A stretch of DNA of 64,000 nt, from the NCBI GenBank assembly GCA_020634885.1, contig JACKAW010000003.1, positions 62,001-126,000 of the forward strand, read 5' to 3'. Origin of the DNA: Anaerolineales bacterium. GTDB taxonomy: Bacteria > Chloroflexota > Anaerolineae > Anaerolineales > Villigracilaceae. Positions 14,716-23,453 of the stretch are shown here, piece after piece (the stretch's first letter is position 1; every line of letters begins with the position of its first letter). Both the position numbers and the translations under genes were made by a program. The notes beneath the pieces are model-generated. The model saw only the letters and a list, made by a program, of their open reading frames with translations, did no database searches and was not told where the DNA came from.

Positions 14716-15603
14716 TTGTCAACAACCACGATCTCTACCAACACGTCACAACGCGATTCTCGCAAAAAAGTGACCACTCTCACATTCCGCCAAAAGAAGG
14801 AACGCGGCGAGCCGATCACCATGCTCACCGCCTACGATTACCCCACCGCCATGGCAATGGATAATGCAGGCATCGACTCCATTCTTGTCGGTGATTCACT
14901 TGCAATGGTGGTCTTGGGATACGAAAACACCCTGCCCGTCACCATGGAAGAAATGCTGCACCATGCCCGCGCCGTGGCACGCGGAGCAAAATCTGCGCTG
15001 CTGGTTGGCGATATGCCATTTATGTCGTATCAAGTTTCAGTGGAAGAAGCGCTCCGCAATGCCGGACGTTTCCTGCAACAGGGCGGCATGGATGCGATCA
15101 AACTCGAGGGCGGACGCGAACGGGCAGATGCCGTACGAGCCATTGCCAATGCAGGCATTCCAGTGATGGGTCACCTTGGGCTTACGCCGCAATCGGTACA
15201 TCAACTGGGCGGCTTTCGGGCACAGGGCAAAACCGCCTCGGCGGCAAAGCGCTTACTGGAGGATGCACAAATTCTTGAGGAGGCGGGGGCATTCAGCCTT
15301 GTGTTAGAAGCAGTGCCTGCCAAACTCGCTGAATACATTTCCAAACACATTTCCATTCCAACCATTGGCATTGGTGCAGGCACAGGCTGCGACGGACAAG
15401 TTCTCGTCACACACGATTTACTGGGTTTATTTGACCGATTCACGCCGAAGTTTGTGCGCAAATATGCAAACCTGCACGAGACAATGAATCACGCTTTCAC
15501 GGAGTACATCAACGAAGTTGGGGCAAAGCACTTCCCTGCCGTGGAGCACACTATCGAAATGAGCGAAGAAGAATGGGAAGCCTTTCAAAAGGAAGTGAAA
15601 TGA
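14716..15603 (+). CDS. panB: 3-methyl-2-oxobutanoate hydroxymethyltransferase PanB
   Basis: PanB transfers a hydroxymethyl group from methylene-tetrahydrofolate to 2-oxoisovalerate, giving ketopantoate, the first committed step toward pantothenate and CoA. Signatures are MLTAYDYPTAMAMD, LVGDSLAMVVLGYENTLPVT, MGHLGLTPQ, EAVPAKLAEYISK and IGIGAGTGCDGQVLV. I chose the TTG at 14716 because GGAGG stands 5-9 nt before it; the first ATG would remove the conserved N-terminal strand. The extra N-terminal tail is Ser/Thr-rich. At 295 aa the protein is complete. Its stop overlaps the panE start (ATGA), giving a coupled panBE pair. Confidence 0.96.
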   Translation: MSTTTISTNTSQRDSRKKVTTLTFRQKKERGEPITMLTAYDYPTAMAMDNAGIDSILVGDSLAMVVLGYENTLPVTMEEMLHHARAVARGAKSALLVGDMPFMSYQVSVEEALRNAGRFLQQGGMDAIKLEGGRERADAVRAIANAGIPVMGHLGLTPQSVHQLGGFRAQGKTASAAKRLLEDAQILEEAGAFSLVLEAVPAKLAEYISKHISIPTIGIGAGTGCDGQVLVTHDLLGLFDRFTPKFVRKYANLHETMNHAFTEYINEVGAKHFPAVEHTIEMSEEEWEAFQKEVK

Positions 15604-16496
15604 AAGAAAATATTTTATTGGTTGGCACAGGCGCACTCTCCACTTTATTTGCGGCGCGGCTAAGTGAAGCTGGACATCAGGTTTCCATGCTTGGCACATG
15701 GAAAGATGGTCTGCAATCCCTAAATCAATTTGGCGCTCGTGTTTCAGACCCCAATGGACATGAACGCTCGTTTCAAGTTCACGCCACAGATAACCCCGCC
15801 GACCTTTCAGAGATCAGACACGCCATTGTGTTGGTCAAATCGTGGCAGACAAAACGAGTAGCAGAAAAACTCAAACGGATACTCGCGCCAGATGGCATTG
15901 TGCTTACCCTGCAAAATGGGCTTGGTAACCGAGAAACGCTCGCACGGGACCTCGGGGCTGGGCGCGTCGCCCTCGGCATTACCACCACTGGAGCCACTCT
16001 GCTTGGACCTGGTCTTGTAAAAGTTGGCGGCGAAGGCACCATTTCACTGGAACAGAATCAGGCACTCGGTCCGCTTGAGGCGGCTCTGCGTTCATCCAAT
16101 TTCAATTTGCAAGTCGTGCCAGATGCGCGTTCCCTCATTTGGGGCAAACTCGTCATCAATGCCGCCATCAACCCGCTGACGGCAATATTGCGCGTACCGA
16201 ACGGCGAGTTACTATCTCACCCGTGGGCGCGTAAGGCAATGAGGGCGCTGGCGCTAGAGGCGGCAGATGTGGCAGCGGCGGAGAATGTGGGGTTGCCATT
16301 TGACAACCCGATTGAGGCGGTGGAAGACGTGGCGTACAAGACAGCTAATAATATTTCTTCGATGTTTCAAGATGTGCGGCGCGGCGCCCCCACCGAGGTG
16401 GACGCCATCAACGGCGCTGTGACGCGGCGCGGCGAGAAGCGTGGTATTCAAACGCCATACAATCGTTCGTGCTGGCAGTGGGTCAGGTCTATGTGA
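15600..16496 (+). CDS. panE: 2-dehydropantoate 2-reductase PanE
   Basis: PanE reduces ketopantoate to pantoate with NADPH, following PanB. The Rossmann motif VGTGALSTLFAARL is at the N-terminus, the catalytic Lys and a conserved Asn are in GKLVINAAINPLTA, and the substrate-binding region is in QDVRRGAPTEVDAINGAV. The start at 15600 overlaps the panB stop by ATGA, so the longer reading from 15573 is rejected. The last dozen residues (NRSCWQWVRSM) look unlike the usual amphipathic end. Another frame of the same DNA reads SFVLAVGQVYVISG, so a late frameshift or sequencing error near 16460 is possible. Length about 298 aa is normal. Confidence 0.93.
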   Translation: MKENILLVGTGALSTLFAARLSEAGHQVSMLGTWKDGLQSLNQFGARVSDPNGHERSFQVHATDNPADLSEIRHAIVLVKSWQTKRVAEKLKRILAPDGIVLTLQNGLGNRETLARDLGAGRVALGITTTGATLLGPGLVKVGGEGTISLEQNQALGPLEAALRSSNFNLQVVPDARSLIWGKLVINAAINPLTAILRVPNGELLSHPWARKAMRALALEAADVAAAENVGLPFDNPIEAVEDVAYKTANNISSMFQDVRRGAPTEVDAINGAVTRRGEKRGIQTPYNRSCWQWVRSM

Positions 16497-16613
16497 TTTC
16501 TGGCAACAAAAAAAAGGGGTGACATTCATCCGCGTTGACGTGTGATTTCGTGTCTGTCCCCAGAAAATAGCGCATGGTAATATAAAAGAAAACCTTATCG
16601 TTCGGAGGCGCTT

Positions 16614-17516
16614 ATGCGCAAATCTGTTTTGTTCTTTATATTGGGAATCTTATTAGTATTTCCATTCTCGGCATCTGCCCAAGAAAGTGTGACGCTTTCA
16701 AATGTGACCGTTCAATTGTGGCCCGAATATGACGACCCCAGCATGTTGGTGATCGTAGATTTTACGGTCGCAGAGGGAACGCCGATTCCTTCTACTTTGA
16801 CTTTTCAACTCCCTGCTGATGCAGACCTGATCGCTGTGGCATCGGATGCGGGCAACGGGCAATTTATGAATGTTCCATACGATCAACCTACCGTAAATGG
16901 TGAGTATAAAATTTTTAGTATGACGGTTTCAGCCGTAACACCGCATCGCTTTGAGTATTATCAGCCCATTTCGTTTGACGGCGAAAAAAGGATTTTCTCT
17001 TATTTGTGGGATAACAATTACGCGGTGGAGAATTTTCAGTATCTATTCCTTGAGCCGCTGGATGTAATTGACTTATCACTCAACCCCACTTTTGCTTCGC
17101 AACAGGTCTCCAATGGGTTAACGTATTACGATGGAGCGCCTGTTTCACTTGCAGCAGGCGAGCAATATGCCCTGACTTTAAATTACACCAAAACAACCGG
17201 CACGTTGGTTTCACAGGCTCAAACAGTGCAGATCGCAGAACCGGTCAATGAAGATACTCCCGGGCGCGTTTCGTTGGCGAACAGCCTGCCTTATATTATT
17301 GGCGGGTTGGGTGTCATTATGATCCTCGGCGGGCTGGCGTACTATTTTCAATGGGGTCGGCGCTCGGCGGGCAGCGGCAAACACCGCAAACGCACGCACG
17401 CCAATACAGAAGGCAGCGCCGAAGGCGTGTATTGCCCGCAATGCGGCGCAAGAGCCAAAGGCAGCGATCGGTTCTGCCGCACATGTGGTTCGAGGTTAAG
17501 ACACGAAGAAGACTAG
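16614..17516 (+). CDS. Secreted/anchored protein with C-terminal zinc ribbon
   Basis: This 300-aa protein has a clear signal peptide (residues 1-22, ending SASAQ), a beta-rich extracytoplasmic domain to about residue 200, one membrane helix near 222-240 (PYIIGGLGVIMILGGLAYYF), a basic stretch and a cytoplasmic zinc ribbon YCPQCG...FCRTCG. The ribbon would sit on the inner face. Such anchor-plus-ribbon proteins often accompany membrane assembly or sensing, but I do not recognise this family. GGAGG precedes the ATG. A hairpin separates it from the histidine kinase gene downstream. Confidence 0.75.
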   Translation: MRKSVLFFILGILLVFPFSASAQESVTLSNVTVQLWPEYDDPSMLVIVDFTVAEGTPIPSTLTFQLPADADLIAVASDAGNGQFMNVPYDQPTVNGEYKIFSMTVSAVTPHRFEYYQPISFDGEKRIFSYLWDNNYAVENFQYLFLEPLDVIDLSLNPTFASQQVSNGLTYYDGAPVSLAAGEQYALTLNYTKTTGTLVSQAQTVQIAEPVNEDTPGRVSLANSLPYIIGGLGVIMILGGLAYYFQWGRRSAGSGKHRKRTHANTEGSAEGVYCPQCGARAKGSDRFCRTCGSRLRHEED

Positions 17517-17524
17517 GAGGATGA

Positions 17525-17559
17525 GAGACCCTGGAGGTTTAACAAACCTTTGGGGTCTT
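17525..17559 (+). terminator. Intrinsic terminator before the histidine kinase gene
   Basis: AGACCC-T-GGAGGTTT pairs with AAACCTT-T-GGGGTCT, followed by TATTTTT. It leaves only about 10 nt to the kinase ATG, so it may act as an attenuator of kinase expression as well as ending the upstream message. Confidence 0.75.
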
Positions 17560-17569
17560 ATTTTTAGGC

Positions 17570-19027
17570 ATGGATACCCCCCTGATTGGCATCTACTTTT
17601 TTTATGGGTTGGCATTCTTCAGCATGGGACTACTGGTCGCCATGGAAGGAGGTCGCTCTACTGATCTGCGTCTGCGCATGGCATTGCGTCCATTGGCAGG
17701 GTTTGGGCTTACCCACTCCATTCATGAATGGCTTGAAATGTTCAAAGTCATGGGGCATTTCACAGAAGCGATGAATGCGATCTACCCATTCTTTGCCCTC
17801 ATCATCCTTGCTTTTTCATTTTTATCTCTTGCGGCGTTTGGCTCCTATCTCGTCTTGGGCAGCGAATCTACCTGGCGGGTCAGCCTGATCATTCCACTTG
17901 GTTTAGAAGCGATCTGGGTATATGGGTTATTCATCTTCAGAAGCAGATACTCTATTGAAGATATGCACATCATTGCCGATGTGTGGACGCGTTATTCCAT
18001 TGCCATACCCGCCAGCTTACTCGCTGCAGCGGGGTTGGTCGTTCAACAACGCGCATTTCGGCATTCGGGTCTTGTCCGTTTTGGCCGCGATAGTCTGTGG
18101 GCATCGGTGGCATTTGTTTGGTACGGAATTGTGGGGCAATTGTTCACAACCCCCAGTTCTTTGCCGCCTTCCAATATCTTAAATGCTGATCTGTTTTTTG
18201 ATTTTTTTGGTTTCCCCATCCAATTGCTGCGGGCAATTACGGCGATGTTCGCATCCTTATTCGTCATCCGCTTTTTGAGGGCGTTTCAGGTAGAAAGCGA
18301 CGCAAAGATCGCTGAACTTCAAGCAGCTCAACTCCATGAATCGCAGCAACGTGAAAACCTTCGGGCGCAGCTCTTCCGCCGCATTGTTGGAGCACAGGAG
18401 GCAGAACGCCAGCGCATTGCACGAGACCTGCATGATGAGACGGGGCAATCGCTCACCGCCATCGGCATGGGGTTGCGCGGGTTGGAAAATGCAGCCGGGG
18501 CAAATAACCGAACGGCAGTCCTCAAGCAGATGCAAGCCATCACCTCTGATTCAATTCAGGAATTGCAGCGCATCATTGCGGACCTCAGACCTGCACATCT
18601 GGACGACCTGGGGCTTTCTGCCACGTTGAGATGGTACGCTTCGCGCACGCATGAGTTAACCGGCATCGGCATCCGTGTTGATATTGACGGGGACGAGCCT
18701 GCCCTCGATGACGCAGTCAAGATCACCATTTTTCGCATCATACAAGAGGCGCTCAACAATGTCGTCAAACATTCGCAGGCTACTATTGCAAATGTGAAGG
18801 TTCACTATCAGAAAGACAAAACCCGCATTCATGTTTATGACAATGGAATGGGGTTTAACATCAAGGAAGTGGAAGGGCGCATTGGGCGCATTTCGCTGGG
18901 TTTGGCAGGCATGGAAGAACGAGCCGCACTGCTTGGCGGCGGGGTGACCATTTCTTCACGCCCTGGGTACGGCACCGAAGTTGAAGCCGTAATTCCATGC
19001 ATACTTGCCAAAGAGGAGGATGTATGA
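17570..19027 (+). CDS. NarX/DesK-type membrane histidine kinase
   Basis: This 485-aa sensor kinase has about seven N-terminal membrane helices (residues 5-235, 7TM-like sensor), a coiled linker (RENLRAQLFRRIVGAQEAER), the HisKA_3 dimer/phospho-acceptor motif ARDLHDETGQSL with H288, and a HATPase domain with the N box QEALNNVVKHS, G1 box VYDNGMGF and G2 box GLAGMEERAALLGG. It autophosphorylates and passes phosphate to the NarL-type regulator encoded by the next gene, whose start overlaps its stop. There is no periplasmic domain, so the signal is probably sensed in the membrane. The octaheme/Fe-S/NrfD module downstream is a plausible target. Confidence 0.92.
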   Translation: MDTPLIGIYFFYGLAFFSMGLLVAMEGGRSTDLRLRMALRPLAGFGLTHSIHEWLEMFKVMGHFTEAMNAIYPFFALIILAFSFLSLAAFGSYLVLGSESTWRVSLIIPLGLEAIWVYGLFIFRSRYSIEDMHIIADVWTRYSIAIPASLLAAAGLVVQQRAFRHSGLVRFGRDSLWASVAFVWYGIVGQLFTTPSSLPPSNILNADLFFDFFGFPIQLLRAITAMFASLFVIRFLRAFQVESDAKIAELQAAQLHESQQRENLRAQLFRRIVGAQEAERQRIARDLHDETGQSLTAIGMGLRGLENAAGANNRTAVLKQMQAITSDSIQELQRIIADLRPAHLDDLGLSATLRWYASRTHELTGIGIRVDIDGDEPALDDAVKITIFRIIQEALNNVVKHSQATIANVKVHYQKDKTRIHVYDNGMGFNIKEVEGRIGRISLGLAGMEERAALLGGGVTISSRPGYGTEVEAVIPCILAKEEDV

Positions 19028-19671
19028 AAATTCGTTTATTACTAGTGGACGACCACGCCGTGGTCCGTACAGGTCTGCGAATGCTGTTGAGCGGGCAGGA
19101 GGATGTAGAGATCGTCGGTGAAGCTGGTTCGGCGGGTGAGGCATTAACTGAAACCGAACGGGTAAAACCAAATGTTATTTTGATGGATATTGGGTTACCG
19201 GATAAAACCGGCATTGAAGCGACACGGGAGATCAAAGCCCGTTTTCAGGACGTGAATATTGTGGCGCTCACCATCCACGAGGATGAGGAATATTTTTTTC
19301 AGATGCTGAATGCGGGAGCTTCTGGCTATGTACCCAAACGCGCCGCGCCAGAGGAACTAATCACCGCTATTCGGGCGGCGGCAAGTGGAGAGGTGTATCT
19401 CTACCCTTCATTGGCAAAACTGCTTGTGCGGGGCTTTTTGAACATAGACCGTATTGAAGAGCCTAAAAACCCTGGTGGTTTAACCGACCGTGAGAGTGAG
19501 GTTTTTGCCATGCTGGCAGAAGGAGCAAGTAACCAGGAGATCGCCGAGGCGTTGGTCATCAGCCCTAAAACGGTGGAGCGGCATCGCGAGAATATTATGC
19601 GAAAGTTGAACCTGCATTCCCGTTCAGAGTTGGTACGGTATGCCATCCGCAAGGGAATTATTAAAGCGTAG
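19024..19671 (+). CDS. NarL/LuxR-type response regulator
   Basis: Receiver domain with acidic pair D9/D10, phospho-acceptor D55 in ILMDIGLPD, conserved Thr in VALTIHED and Lys in YVPKRAAPEE, then a LuxR-type helix-turn-helix (LTDRESEVFAMLAEG, NQEIAEALVISPKTVERHR) to the end. At 215 aa it is full length. The ATG at 19024 overlaps the kinase stop (ATGA); an upstream in-frame start at 19197-type distance is not needed. It should bind DNA on phosphorylation; targets are unknown, though the respiratory genes 200 bp downstream are the obvious candidates. Confidence 0.95.
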   Translation: MKIRLLLVDDHAVVRTGLRMLLSGQEDVEIVGEAGSAGEALTETERVKPNVILMDIGLPDKTGIEATREIKARFQDVNIVALTIHEDEEYFFQMLNAGASGYVPKRAAPEELITAIRAAASGEVYLYPSLAKLLVRGFLNIDRIEEPKNPGGLTDRESEVFAMLAEGASNQEIAEALVISPKTVERHRENIMRKLNLHSRSELVRYAIRKGIIKA

Positions 19672-19690
19672 GCAATAATTTTTTCCATCA

Positions 19691-19720
19691 AACACCACGT
19701 ATTCCTTAATACGTGGTGTT
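19691..19720 (+). terminator. Intrinsic terminator after the two-component system
   Basis: Perfect 13-bp arms AACACCACGTATT / AATACGTGGTGTT with a 4-nt loop and a T-run. Confidence 0.95.
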
Positions 19721-19886
19721 TTTTTATGGGGCAAACACCCCACAGAGTAAGAAAAGCTGTGGGGTGTTCCACACAGGCTCAAAGCAAGGGAAGATGCGGG
19801 GGATATGGGGATGAAATGGGGCGGTTTACGAATTTACTTCCCTTTCGTCAAGGCGTATTCTAGGGTCAGAAAGAAAGGAGAATGAC

Positions 19887-20006
19887 ATGAACGGTTCTGA
19901 ATTCTTCATCCTGTTTTTTGCAATCCGCATCCTGGTTCCATTTGGAGTTTTAATGTTGATCGGTGAGATCATCCGTCGTCGCGATGCCAACTATTGGTTG
20001 AAGTGA
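19887..20006 (+). CDS. 39-residue single-helix membrane protein
   Basis: A short ORF (MNGSEFFILFFAIRILVP... ending NYWLK) with a strong ribosome site AAAGGAG 6 nt before its ATG. It has one membrane helix followed by a positive RRR stretch, so the C-terminus should be cytoplasmic. The core FAIR-L-VP...LI resembles the first helix of the next protein (FAVRLGVP...LLI), suggesting a partial duplication. Size and position ahead of a membrane redox complex recall CydX/CcoQ-like accessory peptides; this is inference. Confidence 0.65.
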   Translation: MNGSEFFILFFAIRILVPFGVLMLIGEIIRRRDANYWLK

Positions 20007-20013
20007 GGCAGAT

Positions 20014-20361
20014 ATGAATACAAATGAAATCCTTATATTAATGCTTGGTTTTGCTGTGCGATTGGGTGTTCCTTTACTTGCAACCCTGCTCCTCATATAT
20101 GGGCTGCAAAAATTGGATACGCGCTGGCAAAAAGAAGCAGAAGTTGAACATACCCTCTTGAGTATGAAAGATGGAGTATTTTGTTGGAAGGATCGCGGTC
20201 TTTCACAAGAGGAGTTTAAAACCCATGCTTCTGAATCTGATAAGCCCTGCTGGCAGATATACCGCCTGCCCAATGGTTACCTGCGTGAGGCGTGCCTCGA
20301 TTGTGAGGTCTTTATCAACGCTCCCGCCCCGATATTAGAAAAAGCAAAGGCTCACGCATAG
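20014..20361 (+). CDS. Small single-TM protein with cytoplasmic cysteine-containing tail
   Basis: 115 aa with one N-terminal membrane helix (about residues 6-29) and a soluble tail holding four cysteines (FCWKD, KPCWQIY, REACLDCEV). The CLDC pair could bind metal or form a disulfide, but no heme motif (CxxCH) is present. It starts 7 bp after the 39-residue gene and 33 bp before the octaheme cytochrome, so it belongs to that transcript. Not recognised; a maturation or subunit role in the redox complex is inferred from position only. Confidence 0.65.
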   Translation: MNTNEILILMLGFAVRLGVPLLATLLLIYGLQKLDTRWQKEAEVEHTLLSMKDGVFCWKDRGLSQEEFKTHASESDKPCWQIYRLPNGYLREACLDCEVFINAPAPILEKAKAHA

Positions 20362-20394
20362 AGCCGTACTACAGTTTTAATAAGGAGATGCACC

Positions 20395-21378
20395 ATGTTT
20401 TCCAGATTTGAAAAGATCACTTTTGCCCTCATGGTTGCCCTGTTAATCGCAGGGGTATCCATTCTTGCAGCTTCCGCCCAGGAAGTCACCCCGCCCGCTG
20501 ACGAAGAAAAAACCTGTGCAGATTGCCATGAGGAATTTCACGATGGTTGGCTGACCGGGGCGCATGGCATGGCAACAGCCGATCCTGTTTTTAGCAATGC
20601 TTGGGCAGAACAAGGCAACCCCACTGCCTGCCTCACCTGTCATGTGACCGGCTACGATAATACAACCGGCAACTGGGTTGAAGAAGGCGTTTCTTGCCTT
20701 GCCTGCCATGTGGATGAAGGTGGGGATCACCCCAAGACAACCATGAGTATGGATGTGAATGGGGAAACCTGCGGCAACTGCCACACTGATACCCGCTTTG
20801 GCACAGCCGAATGGGCAGAGAGTGCCCACTTTGCTTCTGGGATGGATTGCACCAACTGCCACGACCCTCATACTGCCACCGTGAAGATCACAAAGAATCT
20901 CACCGACCCATCTGCCATGCAGGATGAATCGCAGTTGTGCATAACCTGCCATAAAGATCTAAACAGTAATTTCTCACATTCAGCTCACAACACAGAAGGT
21001 GTAACCTGTGTGGATTGCCATGTGAGCAATGTAGAAACCGAGATCCATCAGGTCGCTGATCACTCCTTTAAAGCGACCATTGACAACTGCTCTGAATGCC
21101 ATGCCGAGCAAATGCACACGGCTGGAGAACCTGCGCAACCGACTGCAACCACGGCAGCCGCTGACCCTACATCTACTCCCGATCCCGTAGCTGCAGCAAA
21201 TAGTGGAAGCGGAAATTCTCCCACCCCTACCGATTCTCCCTCGCCCGTTTCACCGCTTGGCTACGCAGGGATCACGGCTTTGATCGGTATTGCGGCTGGA
21301 ATGCTGCTTGCTCCCTGGCTTGAACGCGGTTATCGCATCGTGTTGAAGAAATCAAATGAGGTGCGCCATGAAAAATAA
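20395..21378 (+). CDS. Octaheme c-type cytochrome, membrane-anchored
   Basis: Eight CxxCH heme-binding motifs are visible (CADCH, CLTCH, CLACH, CGNCH, CTNCH, CITCH, CVDCH, CSECH). An N-terminal signal peptide (to about residue 28, SASA-Q) exports the protein, a Thr/Pro-rich linker follows the last heme, and a C-terminal helix (about 290-312) anchors it. Together with the Fe-S and NrfD proteins downstream it makes an electron-transfer complex between the quinone pool and a periplasmic partner, as in NrfABCD-, Qrc- or ACIII-like systems. No catalytic NrfA-type CxxCK motif is present. AAGGAG precedes the start, and the stop overlaps the next gene by 11 bp. Confidence 0.9.
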   Translation: MFSRFEKITFALMVALLIAGVSILAASAQEVTPPADEEKTCADCHEEFHDGWLTGAHGMATADPVFSNAWAEQGNPTACLTCHVTGYDNTTGNWVEEGVSCLACHVDEGGDHPKTTMSMDVNGETCGNCHTDTRFGTAEWAESAHFASGMDCTNCHDPHTATVKITKNLTDPSAMQDESQLCITCHKDLNSNFSHSAHNTEGVTCVDCHVSNVETEIHQVADHSFKATIDNCSECHAEQMHTAGEPAQPTATTAAADPTSTPDPVAAANSGSGNSPTPTDSPSPVSPLGYAGITALIGIAAGMLLAPWLERGYRIVLKKSNEVRHEK

Positions 21379-22141
21379 CCTGACCCGACGTGATTTTATA
21401 AAAATATCTGCCGTTGGCGTTGCCGCTGCGGCAGCAGGAACCCAACTCCTTCAAAAAGCAGAAGCTTCTGAAGGTCCGAAGGGTGAACATCAATGGGCAA
21501 TGGTGATCTTCCAGTCCAAATGCACGGGCTGTAATCAATGCCAAATGGCATGTAATGCCAACAACGACATCAATCCCGAAATGAACTGGACCAAGGTGCT
21601 CGAAGCGGGAGAAGTGAACGGCGAAACAGTGTACCTGCCGCGCCCGTGTATGCACTGTGAACATGCGCCTTGTGTTGAAGTTTGCCCAGTGGGAGCAAGT
21701 TATTACCGCGATGACGGCATTGTGATGATGGACTACGAAAAGTGCATTGGCTGCCGGTATTGCCAGGTAGCCTGCCCGTACGATGCGCGCGTTTTCAATT
21801 GGGAACAGTTTGAAGGTGAGAATCCCTATGTGCCGCAATATGGTGAACCAGAAGTGGAACGCCGTCCACGTGGTGTGCCGGAAAAATGTTCCTTCTGTTA
21901 TCAACGCATTGACCGTGGGCTGTCACTGGGACTTACCCCCGGCGAAGACCCCGCCGCCACACCTGCTTGCGTACTCGTCTGCCCGACCCACGCACGTATC
22001 TTTGGCGATCTGAACGACCCGAATTCGCAGGTCAGTCAGGCATTGCGCGAGAACCCATCCTATCGTCTGCGCGAAAATCTGGGAACAAACCCACGCGTGT
22101 ATTACATCCCTGTAAATGGAACCGTATCGGTGGAGGGCTGA
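21368..22141 (+). CDS. Tat-exported four-cluster ferredoxin subunit (NrfC/PsrB/HybA-like)
   Basis: The N-terminus has a twin-arginine signal (TRRDFIK, then an Ala-rich hydrophobic core), so the folded protein is exported. Four sets of cysteines for [4Fe-4S] clusters follow: CTGCNQCQMAC, CMHCEHAPCVEVC, CIGCRYCQVAC and CSFCYQRID with CVLVC. This is the DMSOR-type electron-transfer subunit that sits between a NrfD membrane protein and a catalytic or cytochrome subunit. The start at 21368 (MKNNLTRR) is preferred over 21356 because it places the Tat motif correctly. It is followed after 1 bp by the NrfD gene. Confidence 0.92.
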   Translation: MKNNLTRRDFIKISAVGVAAAAAGTQLLQKAEASEGPKGEHQWAMVIFQSKCTGCNQCQMACNANNDINPEMNWTKVLEAGEVNGETVYLPRPCMHCEHAPCVEVCPVGASYYRDDGIVMMDYEKCIGCRYCQVACPYDARVFNWEQFEGENPYVPQYGEPEVERRPRGVPEKCSFCYQRIDRGLSLGLTPGEDPAATPACVLVCPTHARIFGDLNDPNSQVSQALRENPSYRLRENLGTNPRVYYIPVNGTVSVEG

Positions 22142-22142
22142 A

Positions 22143-23408
22143 ATGAAAACAATCCTAAAAACCATTCGTGAAAATATCTTCACCCCTTGGGGGCTGTGGC
22201 TGGGTTTTCTAAGTTTTTTCCTGCTGGCAGCACTTGCCGCTGGAATCACCGTCTTCTGGAAAGGATTGGTCATCACCAACCTGACCGACCTCGTCCCCTG
22301 GGGTTTGTGGATCACCATTGATCTTTCATCCATCGCCGTGGCAGCAGGCGCATTCAGCCTTTGTGCCATTGTCTACCTCTTTGGGTTCAAACGATATGAA
22401 CCCATTGCCCGCACTGCCACATTCATAGGCTTTACTGGTTATAGCATGGCAATGCTCGCCCTTTTGTTAGATATTGGTCGCCCCGACCGCTTCTGGAAGT
22501 CTTTTGTGTACTGGAACACTCATTCGCTGTTGTGGGAAGTAACGATGTGTGTGGGTTTGTACTTCACAGTATTGGTATTCGAGGTTATGCCCATCGTTGC
22601 ATCCTTTGAATGGCTTCGCAAAAAATATCCGCGCCTTGCAGCAAAAATGGAAAGCGCACATCACTTTGCGCCTGTGTTGGCAGTTCTTGGTCTTATGCTC
22701 TCCAGCCTGCATCAAAGCTCACTTGGCGCGGTATATGGTGTGATCAAAGCCCGCCCGGTTTGGTACCGCCCTGAAATGTCGGTCATGTTCATGTTTACAG
22801 CCATTCTTGCTGGTGTTTCACTCACACTACTAGCATCCATGGTGGCAGCTCGTCTCACCGACAAAGCCCGCGTCAGCGATATGCTCATCGAACGTGCAGC
22901 ACGAGTGCTCGGTTATTTGATGATTGCCTACCTGTATTGGCGCTTCTGGGATTGGCTCGCTCAAACCTATACCTATGAACCAGGACGCACGGAAGGATTC
23001 CATTTGCTAACAGAAGGACCGCTCTCCTTCAACTTCTGGATCGGCGAATTACTCTTTGGCGCGCTCATTCCAACGTTTATCCTGCTCTACAAACCCGCAC
23101 GTGAGGCGCCGCTGTGGCGGATGCTTGCCCTCGCCATGATCGTGGGCGGCGTCGTTGCCTTCCGATTTGATACGAATATCGTCGGCTTCCTTGCTGTAGT
23201 TCCGTATCTTCCAGGTGAAGCCATCGTTCAATACACTTCATACACCCCGTCTCTGGTCGAATGGACAGCAGGTTTAGGCATTATCGCCTTCGGGCTGCTG
23301 GCGTTCTCCATCGGTGTGAAATACCTGCATGTGGTTGATCATCGGCTTGTGCCCAGCGACCACGAAGTAGAAACGATAGCTGTTGGAGGAACGGTTCATC
23401 CTGTTTGA
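22143..23408 (+). CDS. NrfD/PsrC-family quinone-interacting membrane subunit
   Basis: A 421-aa polytopic protein with about ten membrane helices, of the NrfD (PF03916) family. It contains TPWGLW at the N-terminus, VPWGLWITIDLSS, LLLDIGRPDRFW and HHFAPVLAVLGLMLSSLHQSSLG, typical for the long HybB/ActC-like members. It binds menaquinol or menaquinone and passes electrons to the Fe-S subunit. The ATG at 22143 is preferred over an upstream in-frame start because it directly follows the preceding stop. It is the last gene before a terminator and completes the cytochrome/Fe-S/NrfD operon. The direction of electron flow cannot be told. Confidence 0.93.
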   Translation: MKTILKTIRENIFTPWGLWLGFLSFFLLAALAAGITVFWKGLVITNLTDLVPWGLWITIDLSSIAVAAGAFSLCAIVYLFGFKRYEPIARTATFIGFTGYSMAMLALLLDIGRPDRFWKSFVYWNTHSLLWEVTMCVGLYFTVLVFEVMPIVASFEWLRKKYPRLAAKMESAHHFAPVLAVLGLMLSSLHQSSLGAVYGVIKARPVWYRPEMSVMFMFTAILAGVSLTLLASMVAARLTDKARVSDMLIERAARVLGYLMIAYLYWRFWDWLAQTYTYEPGRTEGFHLLTEGPLSFNFWIGELLFGALIPTFILLYKPAREAPLWRMLALAMIVGGVVAFRFDTNIVGFLAVVPYLPGEAIVQYTSYTPSLVEWTAGLGIIAFGLLAFSIGVKYLHVVDHRLVPSDHEVETIAVGGTVHPV

Positions 23409-23420
23409 TCACTCAACAAT

Positions 23421-23453
23421 AAAAAGCAGTCACTCAAAAGGTGGCTGCTTTTT
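23421..23453. terminator. Bidirectional intrinsic terminator
   Basis: AAAAAGCAGTCAC / GTGGCTGCTTTTT arms (one T-G pair) between the convergent NrfD and GT-C-like genes. Confidence 0.9.

Noticed and set aside
16440..16500. Frameshift disrupting panE
   Set aside because: Only the last dozen residues look unusual and all catalytic motifs lie upstream; not enough to call a pseudogene, although a sequencing error there remains possible.
20395..21378. NrfA nitrite reductase
   Set aside because: Eight CxxCH motifs are present but no CxxCK catalytic heme site, and the chain is membrane-anchored at the C-terminus.
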